NCBI GenBank assembly: GCA_947475445.1
Contig: CANJLC010000006.1
Coordinates: forward strand, 1 to 64,000
Direction of reading: 5' to 3'
DNA from: Alphaproteobacteria bacterium
Lineage (GTDB): Bacteria > Pseudomonadota > Alphaproteobacteria > Micropepsales > Micropepsaceae
Length of the DNA stretch: 64,000 nucleotides
Each line of letters starts with the position of its first letter. The stretch's first letter is position 1. Position numbers and translations under genes: made by a program. The notes under the pieces are model-generated. The model saw only the letters and a list, made by a program, of their open reading frames with translations. It was not told the DNA's origin and searched no databases. This document shows positions 38,032 to 45,357 of the stretch, one piece after another.

Positions 38032-39800
38032 GACGCCTCCACTTTGCGAAGGGGGGCATGTCTGGCGCGGCCGCGGCGCATGACGCCGAAGACAATGGCG
38101 AAGGCGGCGACGAGCAACGGCATCGCCAATATGTTAAGGAAGGCCAGGAAGGTGCCCAGCCGGTCGATATCGCCGCTGAGCTGGCGCTGGGTATCGCGCA
38201 GCTGGATGCGGGTGACGGCGATTTCACGCCGGGCGGCGTCGATCCTTGCCTGTTGCTCCGGCGACAGGGATGTGGCGTTGCCGCCGCGTCCGCCCTGCTG
38301 CAACTGGGCGATTTCCTGCTGGGCGGCCGTCAGCTTGGCTTCCAGCCCATCCAGGGTCTCGCGGAATTTGAGGTCGGCCTGCGCCTGCATGGCGCGCACG
38401 CGCGTGAAGGGACGGTCGGTGGGGCCGCGCGTGCGCAGCGAGCTCAGGTCATTCGAGCCGCTGAGATTTTCCACGGCGTTCAATATCAGATTGGCGTTGT
38501 CGGCAAACGCCTGGGGCGGGCTGCCGGGGCGCAGCCAGAAGCGGTCGTCGAACACGTCGCTGTCGGCCACCAGCACGACATTGAGGTTTGCGCCCGTGAT
38601 GCGCGCCGCAATGGTGAAAGGCTTGCCGGTGGGCTTGACCTGGCTCATCAGCTCGCCCGGATCGCGCATCGCCATCACAAGCCGGCCGGCGAACAGCGAG
38701 GCCTGGGTGGAGGAGGAGATCAGCGGCTCGAAATGCGTCCTGGCGCCGGCGGCGGGCGACAGCGATCCCACGCTGGCGAGATTGAGGCCCTGCAAATTTG
38801 CCGTGACGGGATCGCGCGGCGCGAAATTTTCCGCCGTCAGGTGAATCCAGAGCGGGAAGCTGACGCTGGCCTGGCGCGACTCCGGGCCGGCCTGGACGCG
38901 CTGGGCCAGGGCGCGGTCCAGCACCACCATCTGCGGCGTGTAGCTGACGCCCCAATCCTTCAGGAGCGGCGCAAGGTCGGAGAAAGGCGGCGTGCCCTGC
39001 GGCGCGCTCTGGCGGGCCAGTTCCGACAGCGGATCGAGGAAAATCACGGCCTTGCCGCCGCGCGCGGTGTAGCTGCGGATCTGCTGGATCTGCGCCTCGC
39101 TGACATTCTGCGGATGGGCGATCAGCAGCACATCCACCGGCGGAATGGTGAGGAAGTCCGGCGCCAGCATGGTGACGGCATAATCGCGCTGCAGCTGGGC
39201 GTAGGTGGCCAGCGGCTGGCCCTGCGCTTCCGGCGTGCCGGCCAGCGGCAGCGAAGACAGGATGGCAAGCTTGCGCTTCTCCGGATGCGACAGCTGGTAG
39301 ACCAGGGAGGTCAGGTCATATTCCAGATAGGGTTCGCGCTCGACGGCGAAATAGGGAATGACCTGCTTGCCGTCGATGCTGTTGCTGCCTTCCAGGCCGA
39401 AATAGACGGACTCGCCGGTGGGCGTGGCGGCGGCCCTGATGCCGGCGGCGTTCGCCATGTCTTCCTCGGGCGTGAAGGCCTCAGGGGCGACATCTTCCAG
39501 AACGATCTTGCCCCTGGACAGGCTGGCATAGGTGCCAAGCAGGTCGCGCACCCGCTTGGCATAGGCGGCGGTCACGGGATATTGCGCGGCATTCTTCTTG
39601 GAGAAATAGAAACGCAGCGTCACCGGCTCGGGCAGCTTGGCGATCACCGCGCGGGTGCCATCGGACAGGGTGTATTGCCCGCTCTGGGTGAGGTCGAGGC
39701 GGGTGTCGGTGAAGAAATTGTTGGCGAAGATGTTCACGCCGAAGAACAGCAGCGTGGCAAGGGCCAGGGCAGACCAGACATAGGTGCGGCGGGGCATCAT
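38028..39800 (-). CDS. GldG-like ABC transporter auxiliary protein
   Basis: The 590-residue protein has membrane segments at both ends (about residues 9-30 and 550-575) and a periplasmic body of the ABC_transp_aux/GldG type (FFTDTRLDLTQSGQYTLSDGT at the start, then an IFT52-like half). A coiled-coil region (AKLTAAQQEIAQLQQ, then ARREIAVTRIQLRDTQRQL) precedes the last segment. In Bacteroidetes GldA-GldF-GldG serve gliding; in proteobacteria the substrate is unknown. It begins 2 nt after the permease stop. Confidence 0.88.
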   Translation of the reverse strand: MMPRRTYVWSALALATLLFFGVNIFANNFFTDTRLDLTQSGQYTLSDGTRAVIAKLPEPVTLRFYFSKKNAAQYPVTAAYAKRVRDLLGTYASLSRGKIVLEDVAPEAFTPEEDMANAAGIRAAATPTGESVYFGLEGSNSIDGKQVIPYFAVEREPYLEYDLTSLVYQLSHPEKRKLAILSSLPLAGTPEAQGQPLATYAQLQRDYAVTMLAPDFLTIPPVDVLLIAHPQNVSEAQIQQIRSYTARGGKAVIFLDPLSELARQSAPQGTPPFSDLAPLLKDWGVSYTPQMVVLDRALAQRVQAGPESRQASVSFPLWIHLTAENFAPRDPVTANLQGLNLASVGSLSPAAGARTHFEPLISSSTQASLFAGRLVMAMRDPGELMSQVKPTGKPFTIAARITGANLNVVLVADSDVFDDRFWLRPGSPPQAFADNANLILNAVENLSGSNDLSSLRTRGPTDRPFTRVRAMQAQADLKFRETLDGLEAKLTAAQQEIAQLQQGGRGGNATSLSPEQQARIDAARREIAVTRIQLRDTQRQLSGDIDRLGTFLAFLNILAMPLLVAAFAIVFGVMRRGRARHAPLRKVEAS

Positions 39801-39802
39801 GG

Positions 39803-40528
39803 TCAGCCGCTCTTGCCCAGGTCGATGATCAATACATTGGCGAACAGGAACAACGAGATCAGCGAGAAGAAATAGACGAGGTCGCGCAGGTCAATCACGC
39901 CTGCCGCGATGGCGGTGAAATGCGCCAGGAAGCTGAAGGAGGAAATCGTTTCCACCAGCGGCAGCGGCGCCCAGCCCTGGAATATTTCCAGCACCAGCGG
40001 CGCGCCCGCCACGGTGAAAAGGAAGCACACCACCACGGCGATCACGAACGCGATCACCTGGTTGCTGGTGGCGGCCGAAATGCAGGCGCCAATGGCAAGA
40101 TAGGCGCCCGCCATCAGCGCGCTGCCGACATAGGAAGCCGCGATCACGCCATTGTCGGGAGAGCCCAGGTAATTGACGGTAATCCAGATGGGGAAGGTGA
40201 GGGCCAGCGCGAGGACGGCAAAGGCCCAGGCGGCGAGGAATTTTCCCAGCACGGTTTCCCACACCGGTATCGGCAAGGTGAGGATCAGTTCGATGCTGCC
40301 GCTGCGCTTTTCCTCCGCCCAGAGCCGCATCGCCAGCGCCGGCATCAGGAACAGGTAAAGCCAGGGATGGAAGGCGAAGAACTGCATCAGGTCGGCGGTG
40401 CCGGTGTCGAAGAAATGCCCGACATAGAATGTGAACACGCCCATCGCGAACAGGAAGATGATGAGGAAGACAAAGGCGATGGGGGTGGCGAAGTAGGAGG
40501 CGAATTCCCGCCGGAAAACTGCAATCAT
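39803..40528 (-). CDS. ABC-2 type permease (GldF-like)
   Basis: A 241-residue inner-membrane protein with six predicted membrane segments, starting MIAVFRREFASYFATPIAFVFL, which is typical of the GldF/ABC-2 class; EEKRSGSIELILTLPI is the conserved cytoplasmic loop contacting the ATPase. The ATG overlaps the ATPase stop (ATGA). It would form the export channel with the neighbouring ATPase. Confidence 0.92.
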   Translation of the reverse strand: MIAVFRREFASYFATPIAFVFLIIFLFAMGVFTFYVGHFFDTGTADLMQFFAFHPWLYLFLMPALAMRLWAEEKRSGSIELILTLPIPVWETVLGKFLAAWAFAVLALALTFPIWITVNYLGSPDNGVIAASYVGSALMAGAYLAIGACISAATSNQVIAFVIAVVVCFLFTVAGAPLVLEIFQGWAPLPLVETISSFSFLAHFTAIAAGVIDLRDLVYFFSLISLFLFANVLIIDLGKSG

Positions 40529-41250
40529 GCCGCGGCCTCCGCGCTGGTGAGCTGGCGGAAGACATCGTCCAGCTTGCCGCTGGCGGCGCGGGCGGCCAGG
40601 GCGGCCGGCGTGCCGTCGGCCACCAGCCGGCCTCGGTCGATGATCACGGCGCGGCTGCACACCGCTTCGACTTCCTCCAGCACATGGGTGGAGATGATGA
40701 TGGTCTTTTTCGCGGCGATGTCGCGGATCAGCGCGCGCACGGCATGTTTCTGGTTGGGATCAAGCCCGTCGGTGGGCTCGTCCAGGATCAGGACCTCGGG
40801 ATCATGCAGGATGGCCTGCGCCAGGCCCACGCGGCGGCGGAAACCCTTGGAGAGATTTTCGATGGGCCGGTCGATCACCGCTTCCAGCCCGGTGCGCGCC
40901 ACGGCCATGTCGCGCGCCAGGCCGGCGGCGGCGCCGTGAAGGCCGCGCACCCGGGCGATGAAGTTGAGAAATTCGCGTGGCGTCATTTCGCCATAGGCCG
41001 GCGCGCCTTCCGGCAGATAGCCGATGCGCATCTGGGCAGCCCTGGTGTCGCTGACAATGTCATGGCCGCAAATGCGCGCCGTGCCGCCATCGGGTGCAAG
41101 AAAACCGGTGACCATTTTCATGGTGGTGGTCTTGCCCGCGCCGTTGGGGCCCAGGAACCCCAGCACCTCGCCCTGTCCAACGGACAAGGACAGGCCCGCC
41201 ACGGCCGTGACGGCGCCAAAATGCTTGGTGAGGTTTTCGATTTCGAGCAT
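40525..41250 (-). CDS. ABC transporter ATP-binding protein (GldA-like)
   Basis: The 241-residue ATPase shows Walker A GPNGAGKTTT, Q-loop region GYLPEGAPAYGEMT, signature LSKGFRRRVGLAQ, Walker B VLILDEPTDGLD and the His switch STHVLEEVE. It is the first gene of the unit ATPase-permease-GldG-DUF4340-Rieske. ATG at 41250 gives the correct beginning MLEIENLTKHFG; the promoter must lie in the 79 nt shared with the divergent membrane-protein gene. Confidence 0.94.
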   Translation of the reverse strand: MLEIENLTKHFGAVTAVAGLSLSVGQGEVLGFLGPNGAGKTTTMKMVTGFLAPDGGTARICGHDIVSDTRAAQMRIGYLPEGAPAYGEMTPREFLNFIARVRGLHGAAAGLARDMAVARTGLEAVIDRPIENLSKGFRRRVGLAQAILHDPEVLILDEPTDGLDPNQKHAVRALIRDIAAKKTIIISTHVLEEVEAVCSRAVIIDRGRLVADGTPAALAARAASGKLDDVFRQLTSAEAAA

Positions 41251-41329
41251 AGTCCCGGGAGCGCCGAACGACGCTGGTTCGTTTAAAGAAAGCGGCGGGA
41301 ACCCGCAAGCTGGGCCCGGAGGACTAACC

Positions 41330-41710
41330 TTGATTGACGTGAAAATTTTGCGCCGCGCGATGCTGGTCGGCGTGATTTTCGAACTTTTGCTCGTGGCGCT
41401 GGGGCATGTCCGCCCCTGGTTCAAGCCGAATTTCGCCCTGTTTGGCTGCATGCTGATCGCCGGGACGGCGGGTCTGCTCTATGCCAAGGACCTTGCGCGC
41501 GGCTATGGCCTGGGCGGGCTGGGCGGGGCGGTGATCGGGGCGGTGTGCGGGCTTGCAGCGGTGGGATCTGCCACGCTGCTGGGCGACCGGCCCGACCTTT
41601 ATATTCCCTATGGCGTGATCGTCGCGACCCTGACGGGCGGCATCGGCGGGTTGTTCGGCCAGTTCGATGCGCAGTTTCGCACCTTCATGAAGGGGCTTAC
41701 GGGAAAGTAG
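41330..41710 (+). CDS. Small membrane protein, 126 aa, TTG start
   Basis: Not assigned to a family. Four hydrophobic segments are visible (from VGVIFELLLVALGHV, FALFGCMLIAGTAGLLY, GGAVIGAVCGLAAVGSATLL and YGVIVATLTGGIGGLFG). The start is TTG at 41330, which has a strong ggagga site 6 nt upstream and is the first codon past the leader; the next ATG would remove the first ten residues. It is divergent from the ABC exporter operon. Function unknown. Confidence 0.7.
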   Translation: MIDVKILRRAMLVGVIFELLLVALGHVRPWFKPNFALFGCMLIAGTAGLLYAKDLARGYGLGGLGGAVIGAVCGLAAVGSATLLGDRPDLYIPYGVIVATLTGGIGGLFGQFDAQFRTFMKGLTGK

Positions 41711-41840
41711 GCGCGAAAGTGGGGGAATTGCCGGTTGGCCACGCGGTCAACCCGGAAAGGGCTGGGGGGCTTGAAATTCCGGGTCGACTCAAAGGCGCGA
41801 CCAACCGACCAGGAGATGATCGTTTCCGAAAACGGCCCCG

Positions 41841-41863
41841 AAATGGTTCAATCGTGACCATTT
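41841..41863. repeat. Short inverted repeat aaatggt/accattt
   Basis: aaatggt (41841-41847) and accattt (41857-41863) flank tcaatcgtg, 19 nt before the O-methyltransferase start. It shares the gaaatggt core with the family 2 palindrome at 60721 but has a larger loop; it could equally be an operator. Confidence 0.35.
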
Positions 41864-41881
41864 AAAGGCAGAGGATGACAG

Positions 41882-42535
41882 ATGGGTCATATGGTTGAGC
41901 CCAGCGCGGACGTGCTGGAATATCTGGCGAAATTCGGTGCGCGCGAAAGTGCGGTGCAGCAAAATTGCCGCCGCGAAACCTCTGCCCGTTCTGACGCCAA
42001 TATGCAGATCGCCCCGGAACAGGGCGGTTTCCTGGGCTTGCTGGTGCGCATGCTTGGCGCCAGGCGAATTGTCGAAGTGGGCAGCTTCACCGGCTACAGC
42101 GCGCTCAGCATGGCTGCGGCCTTGCCGCAGGATGGCCAGTTGGTTGCACTGGATGTCAGCAAGGAATTCACCGACATCGCGCAGCGCTTCTGGAAAGAGG
42201 GCGGCGTGGCGGACAAGATCGAATTGCGGCTCGCGCCCGCGCAGGTCTCGCTGGATGCGATGATCGCGGGCGGCGAGGGGCCTTTCGACCTGGTGTTCAT
42301 TGACGCCGACAAGCCCGGCTATGACGGCTATTACGAAGCGGCGCTGAAACTTTTGCGGCAAGGCGGCGTGGTGGCGCTGGACAATATGCTGTGGTCGGGC
42401 CGCGTCGCCGACGCCCATCCCGAAGGCAGCGCCGCCCTGCTGGCGGCGCTGAATGCGAAGATACACGGCGACCAGCGCGTGGACATGGCGCTGGCTTCCA
42501 TTGGCGACGGACTGATGCTGGCAAGAAAGCGCTAG
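41882..42535 (+). CDS. O-methyltransferase, CCoAOMT/COMT family
   Basis: A 217-residue SAM-dependent catechol-type O-methyltransferase: RRIVEVGSFTGYSALSMA (motif I), then LVALDVSKE, the metal-binding FIDADKPGYDGYYEAAL and VVALDNMLWSGRVADAH. These Mg-dependent enzymes methylate vicinal hydroxyls; the substrate is unknown. The next gene (chrA) starts 1 nt after its stop, so they are likely cotranscribed. Confidence 0.9.
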   Translation: MGHMVEPSADVLEYLAKFGARESAVQQNCRRETSARSDANMQIAPEQGGFLGLLVRMLGARRIVEVGSFTGYSALSMAAALPQDGQLVALDVSKEFTDIAQRFWKEGGVADKIELRLAPAQVSLDAMIAGGEGPFDLVFIDADKPGYDGYYEAALKLLRQGGVVALDNMLWSGRVADAHPEGSAALLAALNAKIHGDQRVDMALASIGDGLMLARKR

Positions 42536-42536
42536 C

Positions 42537-43910
42537 GTGGGCCTTTCCCCGTCCCACGGCATTTCCCTGCGCGAAGCGTCCTGGACCTGGGCGCGGGTGG
42601 CGATGCTCAGTTTCGGCGGCCCGGCCGGCCAGATCGCACTGATGCATCGCATCCTGGTGGAGGAAAAGCGCTGGATCGGCGAAGCGCGATTCCTTCACGC
42701 CCTCAATTACTGCATGCTGCTTCCGGGACCCGAAGCGCACCAGCTGGCGGTTTATATCGGCTGGCTGCTGCACAAGACGCGCGGCGGCATCATCGCCGGA
42801 ACCCTGTTCATCCTGCCGGGCCTTGTGTCGCTGGGCGTGCTCAGCGCCGTTTATGCTGCCTTCGGCAATGTCGGCTGGGTGGAGGGCCTGTTCTTTGGCC
42901 TGAAGGCCGCCGTGCTGGCGCTGGTGCTGGAGGCCGTGATGCGGGTGGGCAAGCGCGCGCTGAAAACCCGCGCCGGCTTCGTTGTGGCGGGACTTGCCTT
43001 TGCGGCGCTGTTTTTGTTTGCCCTGCCTTTTCCCCTGGTGATAGCGGCGGCGGCGCTGGCGGGATTTTGCACCCAGGCGATGCGCTTGCCCTGGTTCCAG
43101 GGAGGCGGTCATGGCGGCGCATCTGCAGAAGTGGAAAACCTTGCCCGCATCGATGCCGCCTTTGCGCGCGAAATTCCCGCCCATGTCAGGCCCGACTTTT
43201 CCCGCTTTGCCCTGGTCCTCGCTGCCGGCCTGGTGATCTGGTTCGCGCCGCTGGTGATGGTGTTGGTGGCAAGGCTGGACACTTTCCTCGCCATCGCCGC
43301 TTTCAATGCCAAGATGTCGGTCGTGACCTTTGGCGGCGCCTATGCCGTCTTGTCCTACATGGCGCAGCAGGCGGTGGAGCATTTTCACTGGCTGAAGCCC
43401 GACGAGATGCTGGTGGGGCTGGGCTTTGCGGAAACCACGCCGGGGCCGTTGATCAGCGTGGTGCAGTTTACCGGCTTCTTGGCCGCGTTCCGCGATCCGG
43501 GAGCCCTCAATCCCTTCCTTGCCGGAACGCTGGGCGGCGTGCTGGCGATGTGGATGACCTTTGTGCCGTCCTTCCTGTGGATATTCCTGGGCGGGCCTTA
43601 CGTGGAATCGCTGCGGGCCAACAAGCGCCTGGGCGCGGCGCTCACCGCCATCACCGCCGCCGTGGTGGGCGTGATCGCGAATTTGGCGCTGTGGTTCGCG
43701 TTGCACACGTTTTTTCATGAGATCAGCGTGCAGCATTTTGGGCCTGTCACGCTGGCGATCCCGAACTGGCGAAGCCTTGACCTGCCGGCGCTGGTGCTGG
43801 GCCTGCTGGCGATGCTGGCGATCTTCCGTTTGCGCCTGGGAATGTTTGTTACCCTCGCGGGCGCTTCGCTGTTGGGCGCGGCCTATTTCATTTTGGCCGG
43901 CCACATTTAA
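42537..43910 (+). CDS. chrA: Chromate transporter ChrA, long two-domain form
   Basis: The 457-residue protein has about 12 membrane segments in two homologous halves, each with a CHR motif: FGGPAGQIALMH, LLPGPEAHQLAVYIGW in the first half and FGGAYAVLSYMAQQA, ETTPGPLISVVQFTGF in the second. ChrA expels chromate or moves related anions. Start is GTG at 42537, immediately after the methyltransferase gene. Confidence 0.93.
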   Translation: MGLSPSHGISLREASWTWARVAMLSFGGPAGQIALMHRILVEEKRWIGEARFLHALNYCMLLPGPEAHQLAVYIGWLLHKTRGGIIAGTLFILPGLVSLGVLSAVYAAFGNVGWVEGLFFGLKAAVLALVLEAVMRVGKRALKTRAGFVVAGLAFAALFLFALPFPLVIAAAALAGFCTQAMRLPWFQGGGHGGASAEVENLARIDAAFAREIPAHVRPDFSRFALVLAAGLVIWFAPLVMVLVARLDTFLAIAAFNAKMSVVTFGGAYAVLSYMAQQAVEHFHWLKPDEMLVGLGFAETTPGPLISVVQFTGFLAAFRDPGALNPFLAGTLGGVLAMWMTFVPSFLWIFLGGPYVESLRANKRLGAALTAITAAVVGVIANLALWFALHTFFHEISVQHFGPVTLAIPNWRSLDLPALVLGLLAMLAIFRLRLGMFVTLAGASLLGAAYFILAGHI

Positions 43911-43968
43911 GCGGGTGGCACGGCAAGGGGCTTGCGCGATACCGATTCCGCGCCCATCATTGAATCAC

Positions 43969-44352
43969 ATGGTGGAAGAACCCATAGCGTTTCACCGCGC
44001 CGCTCTTTTCCTTGAAGAGGGCGCGCGGAGCCTGAACGAAAAGCCGGTCCCGCTGACCCGCTTCGACCGGACCGAACTCAACCGCATCCTCACCATTTAT
44101 GGCCGCATGGTCGCCGCCGGGGAATGGCGCGACTATGCCATCGATTTTTCGCAGGAGGCGGCGGTGTTCTCCATTTTCCGCCGTACCAGCGAAATGGCGC
44201 TGTTCAAGGTGGAAAAGCGTCCGCGCCTGCGCCTGAAACAGGGCCAGTATGCCGTGATCGCGGCAGGTGGGCTGGTGCTCAAGCGCGGTCCCGAACTGGC
44301 CCAGGTGCTGAGGGTGTTCGACAAGAAACTGCTCAAGGCCCTGGGCGGCTGA
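43969..44352 (+). CDS. DUF2794 protein
   Basis: A 127-residue soluble protein with the segments FDRTELNRILTIYGRMVAAGEWRDYAIDF and FSIFRRTSEMALFKVEKRPRLR typical of DUF2794, a family that appears restricted to alphaproteobacteria. Its function is unknown. ATG at 43969 was chosen; upstream in-frame sequence overlaps chrA in another frame. It converges with the Bax-inhibitor gene across a terminator. Confidence 0.85.
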   Translation: MVEEPIAFHRAALFLEEGARSLNEKPVPLTRFDRTELNRILTIYGRMVAAGEWRDYAIDFSQEAAVFSIFRRTSEMALFKVEKRPRLRLKQGQYAVIAAGGLVLKRGPELAQVLRVFDKKLLKALGG

Positions 44353-44485
44353 GGGAGGTTCCGCGCGCCCGCGCACTGTGGCGGCACTATGCCGTGTTGC
44401 GCTGAACCTGGCAGCCAGCATCGCGTTCGCTTGGTGGAAGCAGCAAGCCATTTATGCGCGGAGCTTTTTCGCTTTCGCGCGTGCA

Positions 44486-44519
44486 AGCAAAAAAGGCCCG
44501 GTGTTTCCACCGGGCCTTT
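44486..44519 (-). terminator. Intrinsic terminator of the Bax-inhibitor-1 gene
   Basis: A perfect 12-bp stem, aaaggcccggtg (44492-44503) with caccgggccttt (44508-44519), loop tttc. Read on the minus strand it is followed by a run of six or more T, 18 nt past the gene's stop. It may also help end the converging DUF2794 transcript. Confidence 0.9.
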
Positions 44520-44536
44520 CATGAAAGTCGCTCGCC

Positions 44537-45283
44537 TTAGCGGCGGTCGCCCATGAACCGCAGCAGGAACAGGAACAGGTTGATGAAGTCGAGATAGAGG
44601 CGCAGCGCGCCCATGATCGCCTTCTTGCCCACGGCTTCACTGTCGTCGCCGGCGAAATACAGGTTCTTGATGTTCTGGCTGTCATAGGCGGTAAGGCCCG
44701 TGAAGATCAGCACACCGATCACAGAGACCACGAATTGCAGCTGGCTGGACTGGAAGAACATGTTGGCCAGCGACGCCAGGATCAGGCCGATCAGGCCCAT
44801 GAACAGGAAGGAACCGAGCCCGGTCAGGTCGCGCTTGGTGGTGTAGCCATACAGGCTCATGGCGCCGAAGGTGGCGGCCGTGACGAAGAAGGTCAGCGCG
44901 ATGCTGGTGCCGGTATAGATGATCAGCACGGTGGTGAGCGATACGCCCATCAGCGCCGCATAGGCCCAGAAGGTCATCTGCGCCGTGGCGAAGCTCATCT
45001 TCTGGATACGGAACGACAGGAACAGCACCATGGCGATGGGCGCCACGATGGCGACCCAGCCCAGGATGTTCGGCTGGATGGCGATGCCGCCCGCCGTCTG
45101 CACCTGGGTGAAGAACATGCCGAGCAGCGGCGTGTTGGCGGTGAGATACGCCACCACCCCGGTCAGGCCCAAGCCGACCAGCATGTAATTGTAGACGCGC
45201 AGCATATAGGTGCGCAGACCGGCATCCAGATCGGCCGCCGGAACGGCGGGGCCACGGGCAAGCCAGGGATTCGGATTGGACAT
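44537..45283 (-). CDS. Bax inhibitor-1/YccA family membrane protein
   Basis: The 248-residue protein has seven membrane segments and the UPF0005 signature near the end (TGLTAYDSQNIKNLY with the paired acidic residues of the pH-sensing di-aspartyl site, then ALRLYLDFINLFLFLLRFMG). Members are calcium-leak channels or modulators of FtsH. ATG at 45283 is preceded by ggagt at good spacing. It has its own terminator. Confidence 0.93.
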   Translation of the reverse strand: MSNPNPWLARGPAVPAADLDAGLRTYMLRVYNYMLVGLGLTGVVAYLTANTPLLGMFFTQVQTAGGIAIQPNILGWVAIVAPIAMVLFLSFRIQKMSFATAQMTFWAYAALMGVSLTTVLIIYTGTSIALTFFVTAATFGAMSLYGYTTKRDLTGLGSFLFMGLIGLILASLANMFFQSSQLQFVVSVIGVLIFTGLTAYDSQNIKNLYFAGDDSEAVGKKAIMGALRLYLDFINLFLFLLRFMGDRR

Positions 45284-45357
45284 TTGGGTACTCCTTTGCG
45301 CCAACAATATATCGTGATTTGCGCCCGGCGTATCAAGGGCTTGCAAAATGGCGGAAA

